From NCBI GenBank assembly GCA_017479265.1, contig JAFVCK010000053.1:1-51132 (forward strand): DNA of 51,132 nucleotides. The letters run 5' to 3'. Origin of the DNA: Bacteroidales bacterium (GTDB lineage Bacteria; Bacteroidota; Bacteroidia; Bacteroidales; UBA932). How positions within the stretch are numbered: the first letter of the stretch is position 1; each line of letters starts with the position of its first letter. Of this stretch, positions 44,223 through 51,132 are shown one piece after another. Below the pieces are notes generated by a model. It saw only the letters and a list, made by a program, of their open reading frames with translations, was not told where the DNA came from and ran no database searches. The translations under genes were made by a program, and so were the position numbers.

Positions 44223-45526
44223 TCTATCGCCGCTGCAATTCCTTCCTTGAAAGCCTGCTGATAGCCGTACCGCCATATATGGCACAGGTCGAAGATAAAC
44301 AGACCGTCTGCAGATTCGAGCATCGTCGCGGCTATCTCCGGAATAATGTCCTGACGGCCGCCGTCGCCGAATCCCTCGCCGTTGCCTATATCAGGACCGG
44401 AGGCGAAAGGAACCTCGCCGCACAGGCGCTTTCGTCCGAGTTTGGCAAAGCCCTCCATGCTCCACTCATTGTCTCCATGAATGTCATCCGCGGCAGTATA
44501 AGCCCCCAGGAAAATATAATCCAGAAGGTCTGCAAAGCCTGTTGCGGCATACTCGGGGCCGGCCCACCAGTAGGTCTTCTCCTCATGGCTTATATCATAA
44601 CGAGGGCTGGTCCAGTTTACTCCGCTACGGTAATATTCTGAGAACCAGGCACCTACATATACTCCGAACTTCACGCTTGGAGATACGGAATGTACCTTGT
44701 GGGCAGCCTTTGCCACGAAATCGTGTATCACCTGGCAGCGGAAGGTCAGCCACTGCTTCTCAAGTTCCGAAGGCTCCCTCTCAAGGAACACCATTCCGAT
44801 TTCCTTGAATACCGGCCAGTCCTCGGGCTCATGGCCTATATACTCCGTAAATGCGGCCTTGGCGATATCGGTATATCCTGCATCCATGGCATGGTCGTCA
44901 TAGCGGCAACGGTCCATTACAATGCCGTCCAGACCCTTGTAAGAAGCCAGGTCCCCAAGCATGGCAAGCAGGAACTCCTGCACCTGGGGATTGGCAGGGT
45001 CGAGGAAACGGGCCCCTATGCACTCCGCGTCGTCGAAAGTGTTGATAAGCCCTGAAGGGGTATTGTCCAGAGTACACCAATCCTTGAGTTCGGGATGCTC
45101 ATAGACCATACCAACCTCCACGTCGCCGACTTTCCAGCCGCCTACCATCATGTTTACTCCGGCATGTACCCTCAGACCGGCCTTGTGGCCCTGCTCTATG
45201 AACGCCTGGAGATAGTCGAAATCAGCCGTTCTCTCAATGTAGGTAACGCCATGGCCGCGCCTCAGCCTCGGCATGCGGGTCAGGGCAGGAGCCACCGAAG
45301 ACTTGAACAGGACATCCCCGCCCGTAGGGCGCACATCGACTATTATATCGGTAAATCCCATGTCGGCTATCCGGCTGCATCCTGCGGCAATGCTGTCTAT
45401 GCTGTTGCCGTAAAGAGCGAAATTCGCAGGAGCGTCTATCCAGACGTAACGGGGCTTCTCCTGGGCCTTCTTGCCACAGGCGCAAAGGCACAGAACCAGT
45501 GCTGAGAGAATGGCTAATCTTTTCAT
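44219..45526 (-). CDS. Glycoside-hydrolase-like (GHL10-type) TIM-barrel lipoprotein
   Basis: 435 residues with lipobox Cys17 (LCLCACGK). The body resembles the GHL10/DUF187-like family: PRYVWIDAPANFALYGNSIDSI, GFTDIIVDVRPTGGDVLFKSS, AGLRVHAGVNMMVGG, FLDPANPQVQEFLLAMLGDLASYKGLDGIVMDRCRYDD, FGVYVGAWFSEYY and DLLDYIFLGAYTAADDI. The order fits a (beta/alpha)8 barrel, with the MDRCRYDD strand as likely active-site region. It is probably an exported carbohydrate-active enzyme, but the substrate is unknown. Its ATG overlaps the stop of the upstream acidic lipoprotein gene (ATGA), so the two are coupled. Confidence 0.82.
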   Translation of the reverse strand: MKRLAILSALVLCLCACGKKAQEKPRYVWIDAPANFALYGNSIDSIAAGCSRIADMGFTDIIVDVRPTGGDVLFKSSVAPALTRMPRLRRGHGVTYIERTADFDYLQAFIEQGHKAGLRVHAGVNMMVGGWKVGDVEVGMVYEHPELKDWCTLDNTPSGLINTFDDAECIGARFLDPANPQVQEFLLAMLGDLASYKGLDGIVMDRCRYDDHAMDAGYTDIAKAAFTEYIGHEPEDWPVFKEIGMVFLEREPSELEKQWLTFRCQVIHDFVAKAAHKVHSVSPSVKFGVYVGAWFSEYYRSGVNWTSPRYDISHEEKTYWWAGPEYAATGFADLLDYIFLGAYTAADDIHGDNEWSMEGFAKLGRKRLCGEVPFASGPDIGNGEGFGDGGRQDIIPEIAATMLESADGLFIFDLCHIWRYGYQQAFKEGIAAAID

Positions 45527-47013
45527 TTCTTTACATTATGCAATTTAAACTTGGGAGCATTGCGGCGGACGGCCCTGGGCTTGCGGGCGACCTTGGCCTT
45601 GGCTGCGGACTCGTATGTATCCTCCTCGGGAGTGAACATGTCCCCTGTCACCGTTATGGTAGAAATATTATACTTTCCGGTAGGGTTGCCCTTGTCGTTG
45701 AACTCAGCGATGAAAACATCCATCTGGCCCAGTTCAAGTTCCTCGAAATCAAAGTAATTATATTCACTGTCAAGCAGTTCGTCGGTTATGGGATGCTCCT
45801 CGCCGATAAACTGGTATATCCAGTCGTTGATGTCATAATAATCCCATGTCTCCTCTGCAAGCGAAATCAGCACATCCTCGGGCTCGACATCGTCGAAAGC
45901 GCCCTTTTCATCCACCGTGAAGGTGAAATAACTGCTGCCTGTGCCTGTGACCTCGATACGGTCGGCATAGCCCGTGATTTCATTGCCCTCTTCGTCCTCG
46001 TCGGTATATTCATACCTTCCAACATAGTTGGCCTTGTAGGAACTGACCTTGCTGACGGAGCCTTCTATGGTGATGTCGCGGGCGACTTCCTCCACGGAGA
46101 ATGTGCACCATGCCCACTTGCCCGAAGTCTTGCCGTCAGTGTCCATTCCAATCATAAATGCCTCATAATCACCGGCATCGAAAGGATTGAAATATATTTC
46201 GCAGGGGTCTTCGGTGAATATGAAATCCTCGGCTGTCCATCCATCGGAGGCATAGTCCTCAAGATCTTGGGCGAAATACTCGGAAGCGGTCTCAAGGAGC
46301 ACCTTGACATCTCCGCCTATGGAATTGAAGAATCCGCCGGCCTCTACAAATACATAGAAACTGTCGCCTTTGCTCCCTGAGGTCATGATAGTCTCCACGG
46401 TCTGGGTCATGTCGTCCACGGTGACGGGGCCCTGGCCTTCGTAACTGATGGTCCAGCCTTCCGTAGGCTTGTCTGAAGGCACAACCGGTTCGTCCGAAGT
46501 ACCGGGCTCTGAAGAAGGGTCGGGCTCTGAAGAAGGGTCTTTGGATTCATCCGCGGACGGGTCCTCCGAAGAAGTCTCGCCGCTGCCCTCGGGACCGTTC
46601 CAGTTGATACGCACCTTGTCAGCGCCGCCCTTGACCTTTACGCCCTCGGCAGACTCTATGTAAATAACTGCCTGTGAATTGCTTTTGACCGTAGCCTTGT
46701 TCAGCTTGACGGTAGTGGAAACGGTGCTTTTGCCCATCAGCAGCGTGACGGGATTCATCTTGAAAGTAAGTTCGTCGGCAAATATCGCCGTCCTGCCGTC
46801 TTCAACGTCGGAGGAAACGGCGAGGGTAACGCTGCTGTTGGTGCTCTGGGCCTGGCTCAGGGTGAAAGTCAATATAGCGATGCCGTCGGAGTCGAATTCA
46901 CTGTCTGCGCTGAGCTCGACGGTCACTCCTGCGGCATTACCGCTGTGGTCCTTCTTGCAGGCGGTAAGCAGCGCCGCCGCAATCATAAGTACGTAAAATA
47001 GTTTTTTTCTCAT
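45523..47013 (-). CDS. Acidic modular lipoprotein of unknown function
   Basis: 496 residues. Lipobox Cys19 (LLTACKK) is followed by a beta-rich domain (about 28-135, ending DKVRINWNG), a linker with repeated S-S-E-P-D-P units (about 140-185), two or more beta domains (190-470) rich in Asp, Glu, Tyr and Phe, and a short strongly basic tail (AKAKVARKPRAVRRNAP). I recognise no enzymatic motif. The N-terminal part resembles Calx-beta-like or DUF1735-type surface modules. It leads a two-gene unit with the GH-like lipoprotein and is divergent from the metal ATPase, so a substrate-binding surface role is the simplest reading. Confidence 0.7.
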   Translation of the reverse strand: MRKKLFYVLMIAAALLTACKKDHSGNAAGVTVELSADSEFDSDGIAILTFTLSQAQSTNSSVTLAVSSDVEDGRTAIFADELTFKMNPVTLLMGKSTVSTTVKLNKATVKSNSQAVIYIESAEGVKVKGGADKVRINWNGPEGSGETSSEDPSADESKDPSSEPDPSSEPGTSDEPVVPSDKPTEGWTISYEGQGPVTVDDMTQTVETIMTSGSKGDSFYVFVEAGGFFNSIGGDVKVLLETASEYFAQDLEDYASDGWTAEDFIFTEDPCEIYFNPFDAGDYEAFMIGMDTDGKTSGKWAWCTFSVEEVARDITIEGSVSKVSSYKANYVGRYEYTDEDEEGNEITGYADRIEVTGTGSSYFTFTVDEKGAFDDVEPEDVLISLAEETWDYYDINDWIYQFIGEEHPITDELLDSEYNYFDFEELELGQMDVFIAEFNDKGNPTGKYNISTITVTGDMFTPEEDTYESAAKAKVARKPRAVRRNAPKFKLHNVKK

Positions 47014-47035
47014 AATTTAAATTCTAATCAGGGCG

Positions 47036-47043
47036 CAAAGATA
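47036..47043 (-). promoter_or_regulatory. -7 element of the acidic lipoprotein unit
   Basis: The minus strand reads TATCTTTG (TAnnTTTG), 22 bases before the ATG at 47013. Its -33 position (47064-47067) falls inside the 17-bp palindrome. Confidence 0.5.
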
Positions 47044-47060
47044 ACTAAAATAGGTCACCT

Positions 47061-47077
47061 TTGCAACCGGGTTGCAA
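47061..47077. promoter_or_regulatory. Operator-like palindrome shared by divergent promoters
   Basis: TTGCAACCGGGTTGCAA is an eight-base perfect inverted repeat around a central G. It lies over the -33 positions of both the lipoprotein promoter (left) and the metal-ATPase promoter (right). The TTGCAA...TTGCAA form is like Fur/Zur-family operators, but the regulator is not in the window. Because the ATPase promoter has no TTTG -33 box, activation is possible as well as repression. Confidence 0.55.
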
Positions 47078-47088
47078 CAACTTGTCCA

Positions 47089-47096
47089 TACCTTTG
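47089..47096 (+). promoter_or_regulatory. -7 element of the P1B ATPase gene
   Basis: TACCTTTG (TAnnTTTG) ends 14 bases before the ATG at 47111. The nearest TTTG (47060-47063) is 25 bp away, too far for a normal -33 box. Confidence 0.5.
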
Positions 47097-47110
47097 CATC
47101 ATAAAAATGT

Positions 47111-49099
47111 ATGTTTATGGCACATAATCACGATATTGAAAAGGAAGGCGCCCATTGCCACTGCGAGGAGCACCATCACGATGAACATCACCACGAGCAC
47201 CATCATGAACATGGTCACGAGGAGCACCATCACCACCATCACGAAGAAGGAATAAAGGAGCCCCTTGTCAAGATATGCCTTGCTACCGTGCTGCTGATAG
47301 TCGCCGTGCTCATCGAGCACAACACCTCCTGGGCCGCCTGGCAGTACCTGCTTATCTATCTGATACCATATCTTATTGTCGGCTGGGACACCCTCAAGGA
47401 AGCCGCCGAAGCCGTAGCCCACGGCGAGGCCCTTGACGAAAACTTCCTCATGAGCATAGCCACCATAGGAGCCCTTGCAATCGGCTTCCTGCCGGGAGCG
47501 CAGACGCAATTCCCCGAGGCTGTGTTCGTCATGCTGTTCTTCCAGGTCGGCGAAATGTTCGAAGGAATAGCCGAAGGACGCTCCCGCAAATCCATCTCCC
47601 ACCTTATGGAAATCCGCCCGGACCACGCCAATGTAGAGCGGGACGGAAGCCTGCAAACAGTTGAACCCGAGGAAGTTGAAATAGGAGAAACCATAGTGGT
47701 GAAGCCTGGCGAAAGGGTCCCTCTGGACGGCATTGTCATAGAAGGCAGTTCCTCCCTTGACACCGTAGCCCTGACAGGCGAAAGCCTGCCCCGCAGCGTG
47801 TCTTCAGGCAGCGAAATCCTCTCCGGCTGCGTCAATCTCTCCGGAGCGCTCAGGGTCCGTACCACCAAAGAAGCAGGGGAGTCCACGGCCTCCAAGATAC
47901 TGGAACTTGTGGAACATGCCGCCGACAACAAGTCCCGCAGCGAAAACTTCATCACCCGCTTCGCACACGTATATACCCCTATAGTTGTAGTCCTCGCGGT
48001 GCTGCTGGCAACGGTGCCTTCCGTAATTACGGGAGAATGGGCGACGTGGATATACAGGGCCCTTATGTTCCTTGTGGTATCCTGCCCCTGCGCCCTTGTA
48101 ATATCAGTTCCGCTTACCTTCTTCGGAGGCATAGGCGGCGCTTCCCGCAAAGGCATCCTGGTCAAGGGTGCGGCCTTCATGGACACCCTTTCCAAGGTGC
48201 GCACGGTGGTCTTTGACAAGACAGGCACCCTCACCGAAGGAGTCTTCCGCGTGACCGCCGTCCATCCGGAAACACTTGACGAGCAGGAACTTCTGCATCT
48301 TGCCGCCCATGTGGAAAGCCTCTCCACCCACCCTATAGCCGCCGCCTTGCGCCAGGCCTGGGCACATGATGAGGACGACTGCACCGTCGAGGATATACAT
48401 GAGGTCGCCGGCAAGGGCCTTACCGCCATGGTGAACGGCCGCCGGGTTGCCGTAGGCAATGACAAGATGATGGCTGACGAAGGCACGCAGGCCCACCCCT
48501 GCCACCTGCAAGGAACCATCATACATGTGGCGGTTGACGGGGTCTATCAGGGATATATAATCATCTCCGACAAGATTAAGGAAGATGCCGCCAAGGCTAT
48601 ACAAGCACTTCATGCACAGGGAGTTGCAAAGACTGTCATGCTGACCGGGGACAGAGAGTCCATAGCCTCCGCCGTAGCGGCAGAAACAGGTGTCGATTCC
48701 TACAAGGCGGAACTGCTGCCGCCTGACAAGGTGAGCAGCGTCGAGGCCATGCTTGGAGAAGGCACCCTGGCCTTTGTCGGAGACGGCATCAACGATGCAC
48801 CCGTGCTGGCCCGAGCCGACATAGGCATAGCGATGGGAGCCCTCGGTTCCGATGCCGCCATAGAGGCCGCCGACATAGTGCTGATGGACGACAAGCCTTC
48901 GAAAGTGGCTGAGGCTGTGAGGATTGCAAGAAGGACCATACGAATAGCAAGAGAAAACATGTGGTTCGCCATAGGTGTCAAGGTGCTGGTGCTTGTTCTG
49001 GCTGCGCTCGGCCTGGCCAGCATGTGGATGGCAGTATTCGCAGACGTAGGAGTGACGGTGCTTGCCGTACTCAATGCCATGCGTGCCCTCAAGGCCTGA
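47111..49099 (+). CDS. Zn/Cd/Co-type P1B ATPase with His-rich N-terminus
   Basis: Exports divalent soft metal ions across the inner membrane using ATP; CadA/ZntA class. 662 residues. No HMA domain: instead the first 45 residues hold 21 His, plus Cys and Glu (HHHDEHHHEHHHEHGHEEHH type), which should bind metal. Membrane helices start near 55. Motifs: TGES in the actuator (ALTGESLPRS), the metal-site SCPCALVIS (CPC near 324), phosphorylation Asp369 in DKTGTLTEG, the P1B HP in LSTHPIAAAL, and GDGINDAPVLARADIGIAMG. The ATG two codons on (47117) is an alternative start. It is followed by a nitroreductase gene after 37 bases. Substrate choice among Zn, Cd and Co is not fixed by the motifs. Confidence 0.92.
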   Translation: MFMAHNHDIEKEGAHCHCEEHHHDEHHHEHHHEHGHEEHHHHHHEEGIKEPLVKICLATVLLIVAVLIEHNTSWAAWQYLLIYLIPYLIVGWDTLKEAAEAVAHGEALDENFLMSIATIGALAIGFLPGAQTQFPEAVFVMLFFQVGEMFEGIAEGRSRKSISHLMEIRPDHANVERDGSLQTVEPEEVEIGETIVVKPGERVPLDGIVIEGSSSLDTVALTGESLPRSVSSGSEILSGCVNLSGALRVRTTKEAGESTASKILELVEHAADNKSRSENFITRFAHVYTPIVVVLAVLLATVPSVITGEWATWIYRALMFLVVSCPCALVISVPLTFFGGIGGASRKGILVKGAAFMDTLSKVRTVVFDKTGTLTEGVFRVTAVHPETLDEQELLHLAAHVESLSTHPIAAALRQAWAHDEDDCTVEDIHEVAGKGLTAMVNGRRVAVGNDKMMADEGTQAHPCHLQGTIIHVAVDGVYQGYIIISDKIKEDAAKAIQALHAQGVAKTVMLTGDRESIASAVAAETGVDSYKAELLPPDKVSSVEAMLGEGTLAFVGDGINDAPVLARADIGIAMGALGSDAAIEAADIVLMDDKPSKVAEAVRIARRTIRIARENMWFAIGVKVLVLVLAALGLASMWMAVFADVGVTVLAVLNAMRALKA

Positions 49100-49136
49100 T
49101 TTTTGCTGCAAGGCTCCTCCGTAACAAAATGATTTT

Positions 49137-49814
49137 ATGGAACTTATTGATGCAATTCGCGCCAGACATTCTGTGCGTAAATACTCTGACAAGGCCATAG
49201 AGCCCAAGATTGTCGAAACCCTCCGCTGGTCCATCGACGAGTGCAATTCCCTTGCAGGTCTTCATATCCAGCTGGTTACGGATGAGCCAAAAGCCTTTGC
49301 CTCGGGCCTTCTGAAGTACGGAGCATTCTCCGGCGTGAAAAACTATCTGGTCATGGCCGCTCCATCCGGGGCCGCTTTCGAAGAGAAGGTGGGATATTAC
49401 GGCGAGCGTCTGGTGCTGCTGGCGCAGACCCTTGGCCTTAACTCCTGCTGGGTTGGGCTTACCTACAAGAAAATCCAGGGAGCGTTTTCTCTCGAAGACG
49501 GCGAGATAGTCCACTGCGTGATTGCCCTTGGATACGGCCTCACCAGCGGCGTACAGCACCCTTTGAAGGACATAAAAAACTTTTATGAAGCCCCCGGCGA
49601 TACTGTTCCCGCATGGTTTGAAAGGGGCATACAGGCCGCGGTTCTGGCCCCTACCGCCATCAACCAGCAGAAGTTCAAGTTCTCTCTGAAGGGCCGTAAT
49701 ACCGTATCGGTCAAGACCTTGTTCTCCATGGCCGGATACACCAACATAGACCTTGGCATAGTGAAATACCACTTCGAGATTGCCGCCGACAAAGAGAACT
49801 TCACTTGGGAATAA
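49137..49814 (+). CDS. Nitroreductase-family protein
   Basis: 225 residues of the FMN-dependent nitroreductase fold: IDAIRARHSVRKYSDKAIEPKIVETLRWSIDE at the start, an internal GYYGERLVLLAQTLGLNSCWVGLTYKK, IVHCVIALGYGL, and an AVLAPTAINQQKFKFSL segment like those in two-domain nitroreductases. Cytoplasmic, likely using NAD(P)H to reduce a quinone, nitro compound or flavin; the true substrate is unknown. It may be co-transcribed with the metal ATPase, with a weak promoter-like GATTTTTG in the spacer. Confidence 0.85.
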   Translation: MELIDAIRARHSVRKYSDKAIEPKIVETLRWSIDECNSLAGLHIQLVTDEPKAFASGLLKYGAFSGVKNYLVMAAPSGAAFEEKVGYYGERLVLLAQTLGLNSCWVGLTYKKIQGAFSLEDGEIVHCVIALGYGLTSGVQHPLKDIKNFYEAPGDTVPAWFERGIQAAVLAPTAINQQKFKFSLKGRNTVSVKTLFSMAGYTNIDLGIVKYHFEIAADKENFTWE

Positions 49815-49818
49815 GAGA

Positions 49819-50916
49819 TTACTCGTTGACTATCACCTTGCCGGTCAGGTAGTTATAAGTAAAATATGATTTGCTCCGCATATACTGGTCACGGTCGCAG
49901 CCGATCCGCTTGACGAACAAAGTGCCCCGGCTCGTGTTGATGGTAACCAGATTGAAAGCATCCTGAAGGCGCGTACCCCTGGTGCGCGCTTCCTGCATAT
50001 ATCCGTCCTTGGCCCCGGCCTTGTCGGCTATAATCTGCAGCTGGCGGCTATGTCCTGGGATATGCCCTATGAAGTCCAGATGGGTGTGTCCGCTGAGCCA
50101 GCAGGCGAAAATGCCTCCCGCCTCAATGAACCTGTCCACCCTTGTGAAAGCCTCGTCTGCCATGCATTCCATCTGCGGCCCTCCTGGAGTGTCCAAATGG
50201 GAAGGACTGGTCATGACGGGGATGTCGAGGTCCATGTCGGAGAATCCGCCGGGGATTTTGTCAAGGCCTGACCATGCGGGGTAGTGCTGCGCTCCGACAA
50301 CTGTCAGCCCCTTGGCCGCGGCATCCTCCAAAACATAGGTGAACCACTTGTCCTGGGCCGGGTCATAATGCATGCAGTCCAGCACTATAAGCCTGATATT
50401 CTGCTGTTTATAGTCCTTGTAATAATAGCACAGTCCTCGCCCGGGGCTCACCACTCCCCAGTTGTCTATGAACGGGGCGCTCTTGTCCTTGCCCTCCATT
50501 ATGAGGCTGTAGGCCTCCTCGGCGGTGGCATCGTAAGGCCTGTTGCTCTGGGCCCACAGCAGATGCCCTTTCCAGCAGTCGTGGTTGCCGACTGTGTTGA
50601 GGATTTTCTCCGCTCCCTTTACCTCGTCCCAGGGGTTGGGGTCGTCCCAATAGCAATATACTGCGTCGCCAAGGTGAATGGCATCTTCGATATAGCCGCC
50701 ATAAGCCTGCTTGAACTCGACGACCCTTGCGAGATTCTCCGCATCTCCATGCAAGTCGCTCATTTGCAGCAGGGTAAGGGAAGGTGCTGGGGCCGGCTGA
50801 CCCCATACGCTGAGAGTCGCGCGGGACCCTTCGAGCCATGGCACCACTTCTTCTGCAGGGTGAAAATCCAGAATTCCGCCCATCAGGGCCGCTGCAAGCA
50901 ATATCTTTTTCATCAT
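49819..50916 (-). CDS. Exported calcineurin-like metallophosphoesterase
   Basis: 365 residues with a signal peptide-like N-terminus (MMKKILLAAALMGGILDF). The five metallophosphoesterase motifs are present: MSDLHGD (D-x-H) near 53, HLGDAVY, TVGNHDCW, a QHYPAW His segment and SGHTHLDFIGH. It is likely a periplasmic phosphatase or phosphodiesterase of unknown substrate. It converges on the nitroreductase gene with four bases between stops and no terminator. The second Met (50913) is an alternative start. Confidence 0.87.
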   Translation of the reverse strand: MMKKILLAAALMGGILDFHPAEEVVPWLEGSRATLSVWGQPAPAPSLTLLQMSDLHGDAENLARVVEFKQAYGGYIEDAIHLGDAVYCYWDDPNPWDEVKGAEKILNTVGNHDCWKGHLLWAQSNRPYDATAEEAYSLIMEGKDKSAPFIDNWGVVSPGRGLCYYYKDYKQQNIRLIVLDCMHYDPAQDKWFTYVLEDAAAKGLTVVGAQHYPAWSGLDKIPGGFSDMDLDIPVMTSPSHLDTPGGPQMECMADEAFTRVDRFIEAGGIFACWLSGHTHLDFIGHIPGHSRQLQIIADKAGAKDGYMQEARTRGTRLQDAFNLVTINTSRGTLFVKRIGCDRDQYMRSKSYFTYNYLTGKVIVNE

Positions 50917-50938
50917 ATTTTATCTTCTAATGCTACGG

Positions 50939-50946
50939 CAAAGATA
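50939..50946 (-). promoter_or_regulatory. -7 element of the calcineurin-like gene
   Basis: The minus strand reads TATCTTTG (TAnnTTTG), 22 bases before the ATG at 50916. A plus-strand TATCTTTG also occurs at 50971-50978, but the ATG after it is followed at once by a stop. Confidence 0.5.
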
Positions 50947-51016
50947 ACACTTTTTCTCACTTAAATGTTTATCTTTGCAAGCAAAATGGATTGATTATCT
51001 TTAGTTCACAGCAAAA

Positions 51017-51132
51017 GTAGCACTACAACGGTCAGGCCGCCAGGCGACTTCTGCTAAATTGTTGATTTATAGTGAAATTATCGTAAAAACACTTGCATAT
51101 GTCGGAATAAAAGCTTAAATTTGTAGTGCTAC
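51017..51132. repeat. 12-bp inverted repeat enclosing a promoter at the window end
   Basis: GTAGCACTACAA (51017-51028) recurs as its exact complement TTGTAGTGCTAC (51121-51132). Between them lies an AT-rich stretch with no gene. The right copy ends exactly at the last base, so the true repeat could be longer: the left copy is preceded by GCAAAA, whose match would fall beyond the window. Confidence 0.7.
51092..51123 (+). promoter_or_regulatory. Outward promoter at the right end
   Basis: CTTG (51092-51095), exactly 20 bp, then TAAATTTG (51116-51123), a near-perfect -33/-7 pair. It points off the window; the gene it drives is not visible. Confidence 0.6.

Noticed and set aside
48104..49246. Minus-strand open frame (380 codons) opposite the P1B ATPase
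   Set aside because: It overlaps intact ATPase motifs and runs into the next gene; no family features.
50971..50989. Plus-strand TATCTTTG and following ATG as a small gene
   Set aside because: The ATG is followed by one codon and a stop, so no product is supported.
51017..51132. Inverted repeat taken as a complete mobile element
   Set aside because: No transposase or integrase frame is present between or near the copies; only 116 bases are visible, so an element end cannot be shown.

Overview
The window reads as a chromosomal segment of a gut-type Bacteroidales bacterium. The evidence is the promoter style (many -7 elements of the form TAnnTTTG just upstream of starts, once with a perfect TTTG -33 box at 19 bp), the near absence of Shine-Dalgarno sequences, several short lipoprotein signal peptides, and Bacteroidota-typical families: BACON domain, inverting GH97 of the SusB type, a large flavin/iron-sulfur fumarate reductase pair, TonB with a short N-terminus, and type III pantothenate kinase beside envelope genes. 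Acidic Ser/Glu/Pro linkers and a fairly high G+C resemble uncultured Rikenellaceae-like lineages, but I cannot fix the genus. No rRNA, tRNA, CRISPR array, integrase or transposase gene is visible, and no stretch above 300 bases lacks a gene.

Layout. (1) 1-7.8 kb, minus strand: a CpXC-domain protein, a BACON/LamG/glycerophosphodiesterase lipoprotein, a GH89-GH27 fusion glycosidase, aldose 1-epimerase and truncated thyA; this combines surface glycan and phosphodiester breakdown with galactose use. (2) 7.8-19.1 kb: aspS, ksgA, a large predicted protease-propeller-barrel outer-membrane protein, an NptA-type Na/phosphate symporter, galK, an endonuclease/exonuclease/phosphatase (EEP) protein and ychF. 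(3) 19.2-25.4 kb, minus: coaX, a beta-barrel protein, a TPR protein, lptC and a PpiD-like chaperone, an envelope-assembly group read from one very clear promoter. (4) 25.5-33.2 kb, minus: GH97, a lipoprotein fusing two phosphoesterase folds, fumarate reductase A and B (no membrane subunit gene alongside), and ruvB. (5) 33.2-44.2 kb: an AT-rich spacer with a phased array of DnaA-box-like repeats, then mfd, hflX, tonB, ybeY, mnmG, ruvA and the sufS-sufE-sufT-folK operon. mnmG carries a perfect ParB/parS-like palindrome inside a 26-bp inverted repeat and sufS a one-mismatch copy, so this part may lie near the replication origin. (6) 44.2-51.1 kb: a GH-like lipoprotein and an acidic lipoprotein (minus), a divergent His-rich zinc/cadmium-type P1B ATPase sharing an operator-like palindrome, a nitroreductase and a calcineurin-like phosphoesterase. 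The last 116 bases hold a 12-bp inverted repeat framing an outward promoter that fires off the end of the window.

Together the accessory genes suggest a host-glycan forager. Surface glycosidases expose and release alpha-linked GlcNAc, galactose and glucose. GalM and GalK feed galactose into metabolism. Several exported phosphoesterases plus NptA could scavenge phosphate. The most unusual items are the GH89-GH27 fusion, the HExxH/propeller/barrel protein, the EEP-calcineurin fusion, the origin/centromere-like signals, the double-duty palindrome before the metal ATPase and the framed promoter at the right end.
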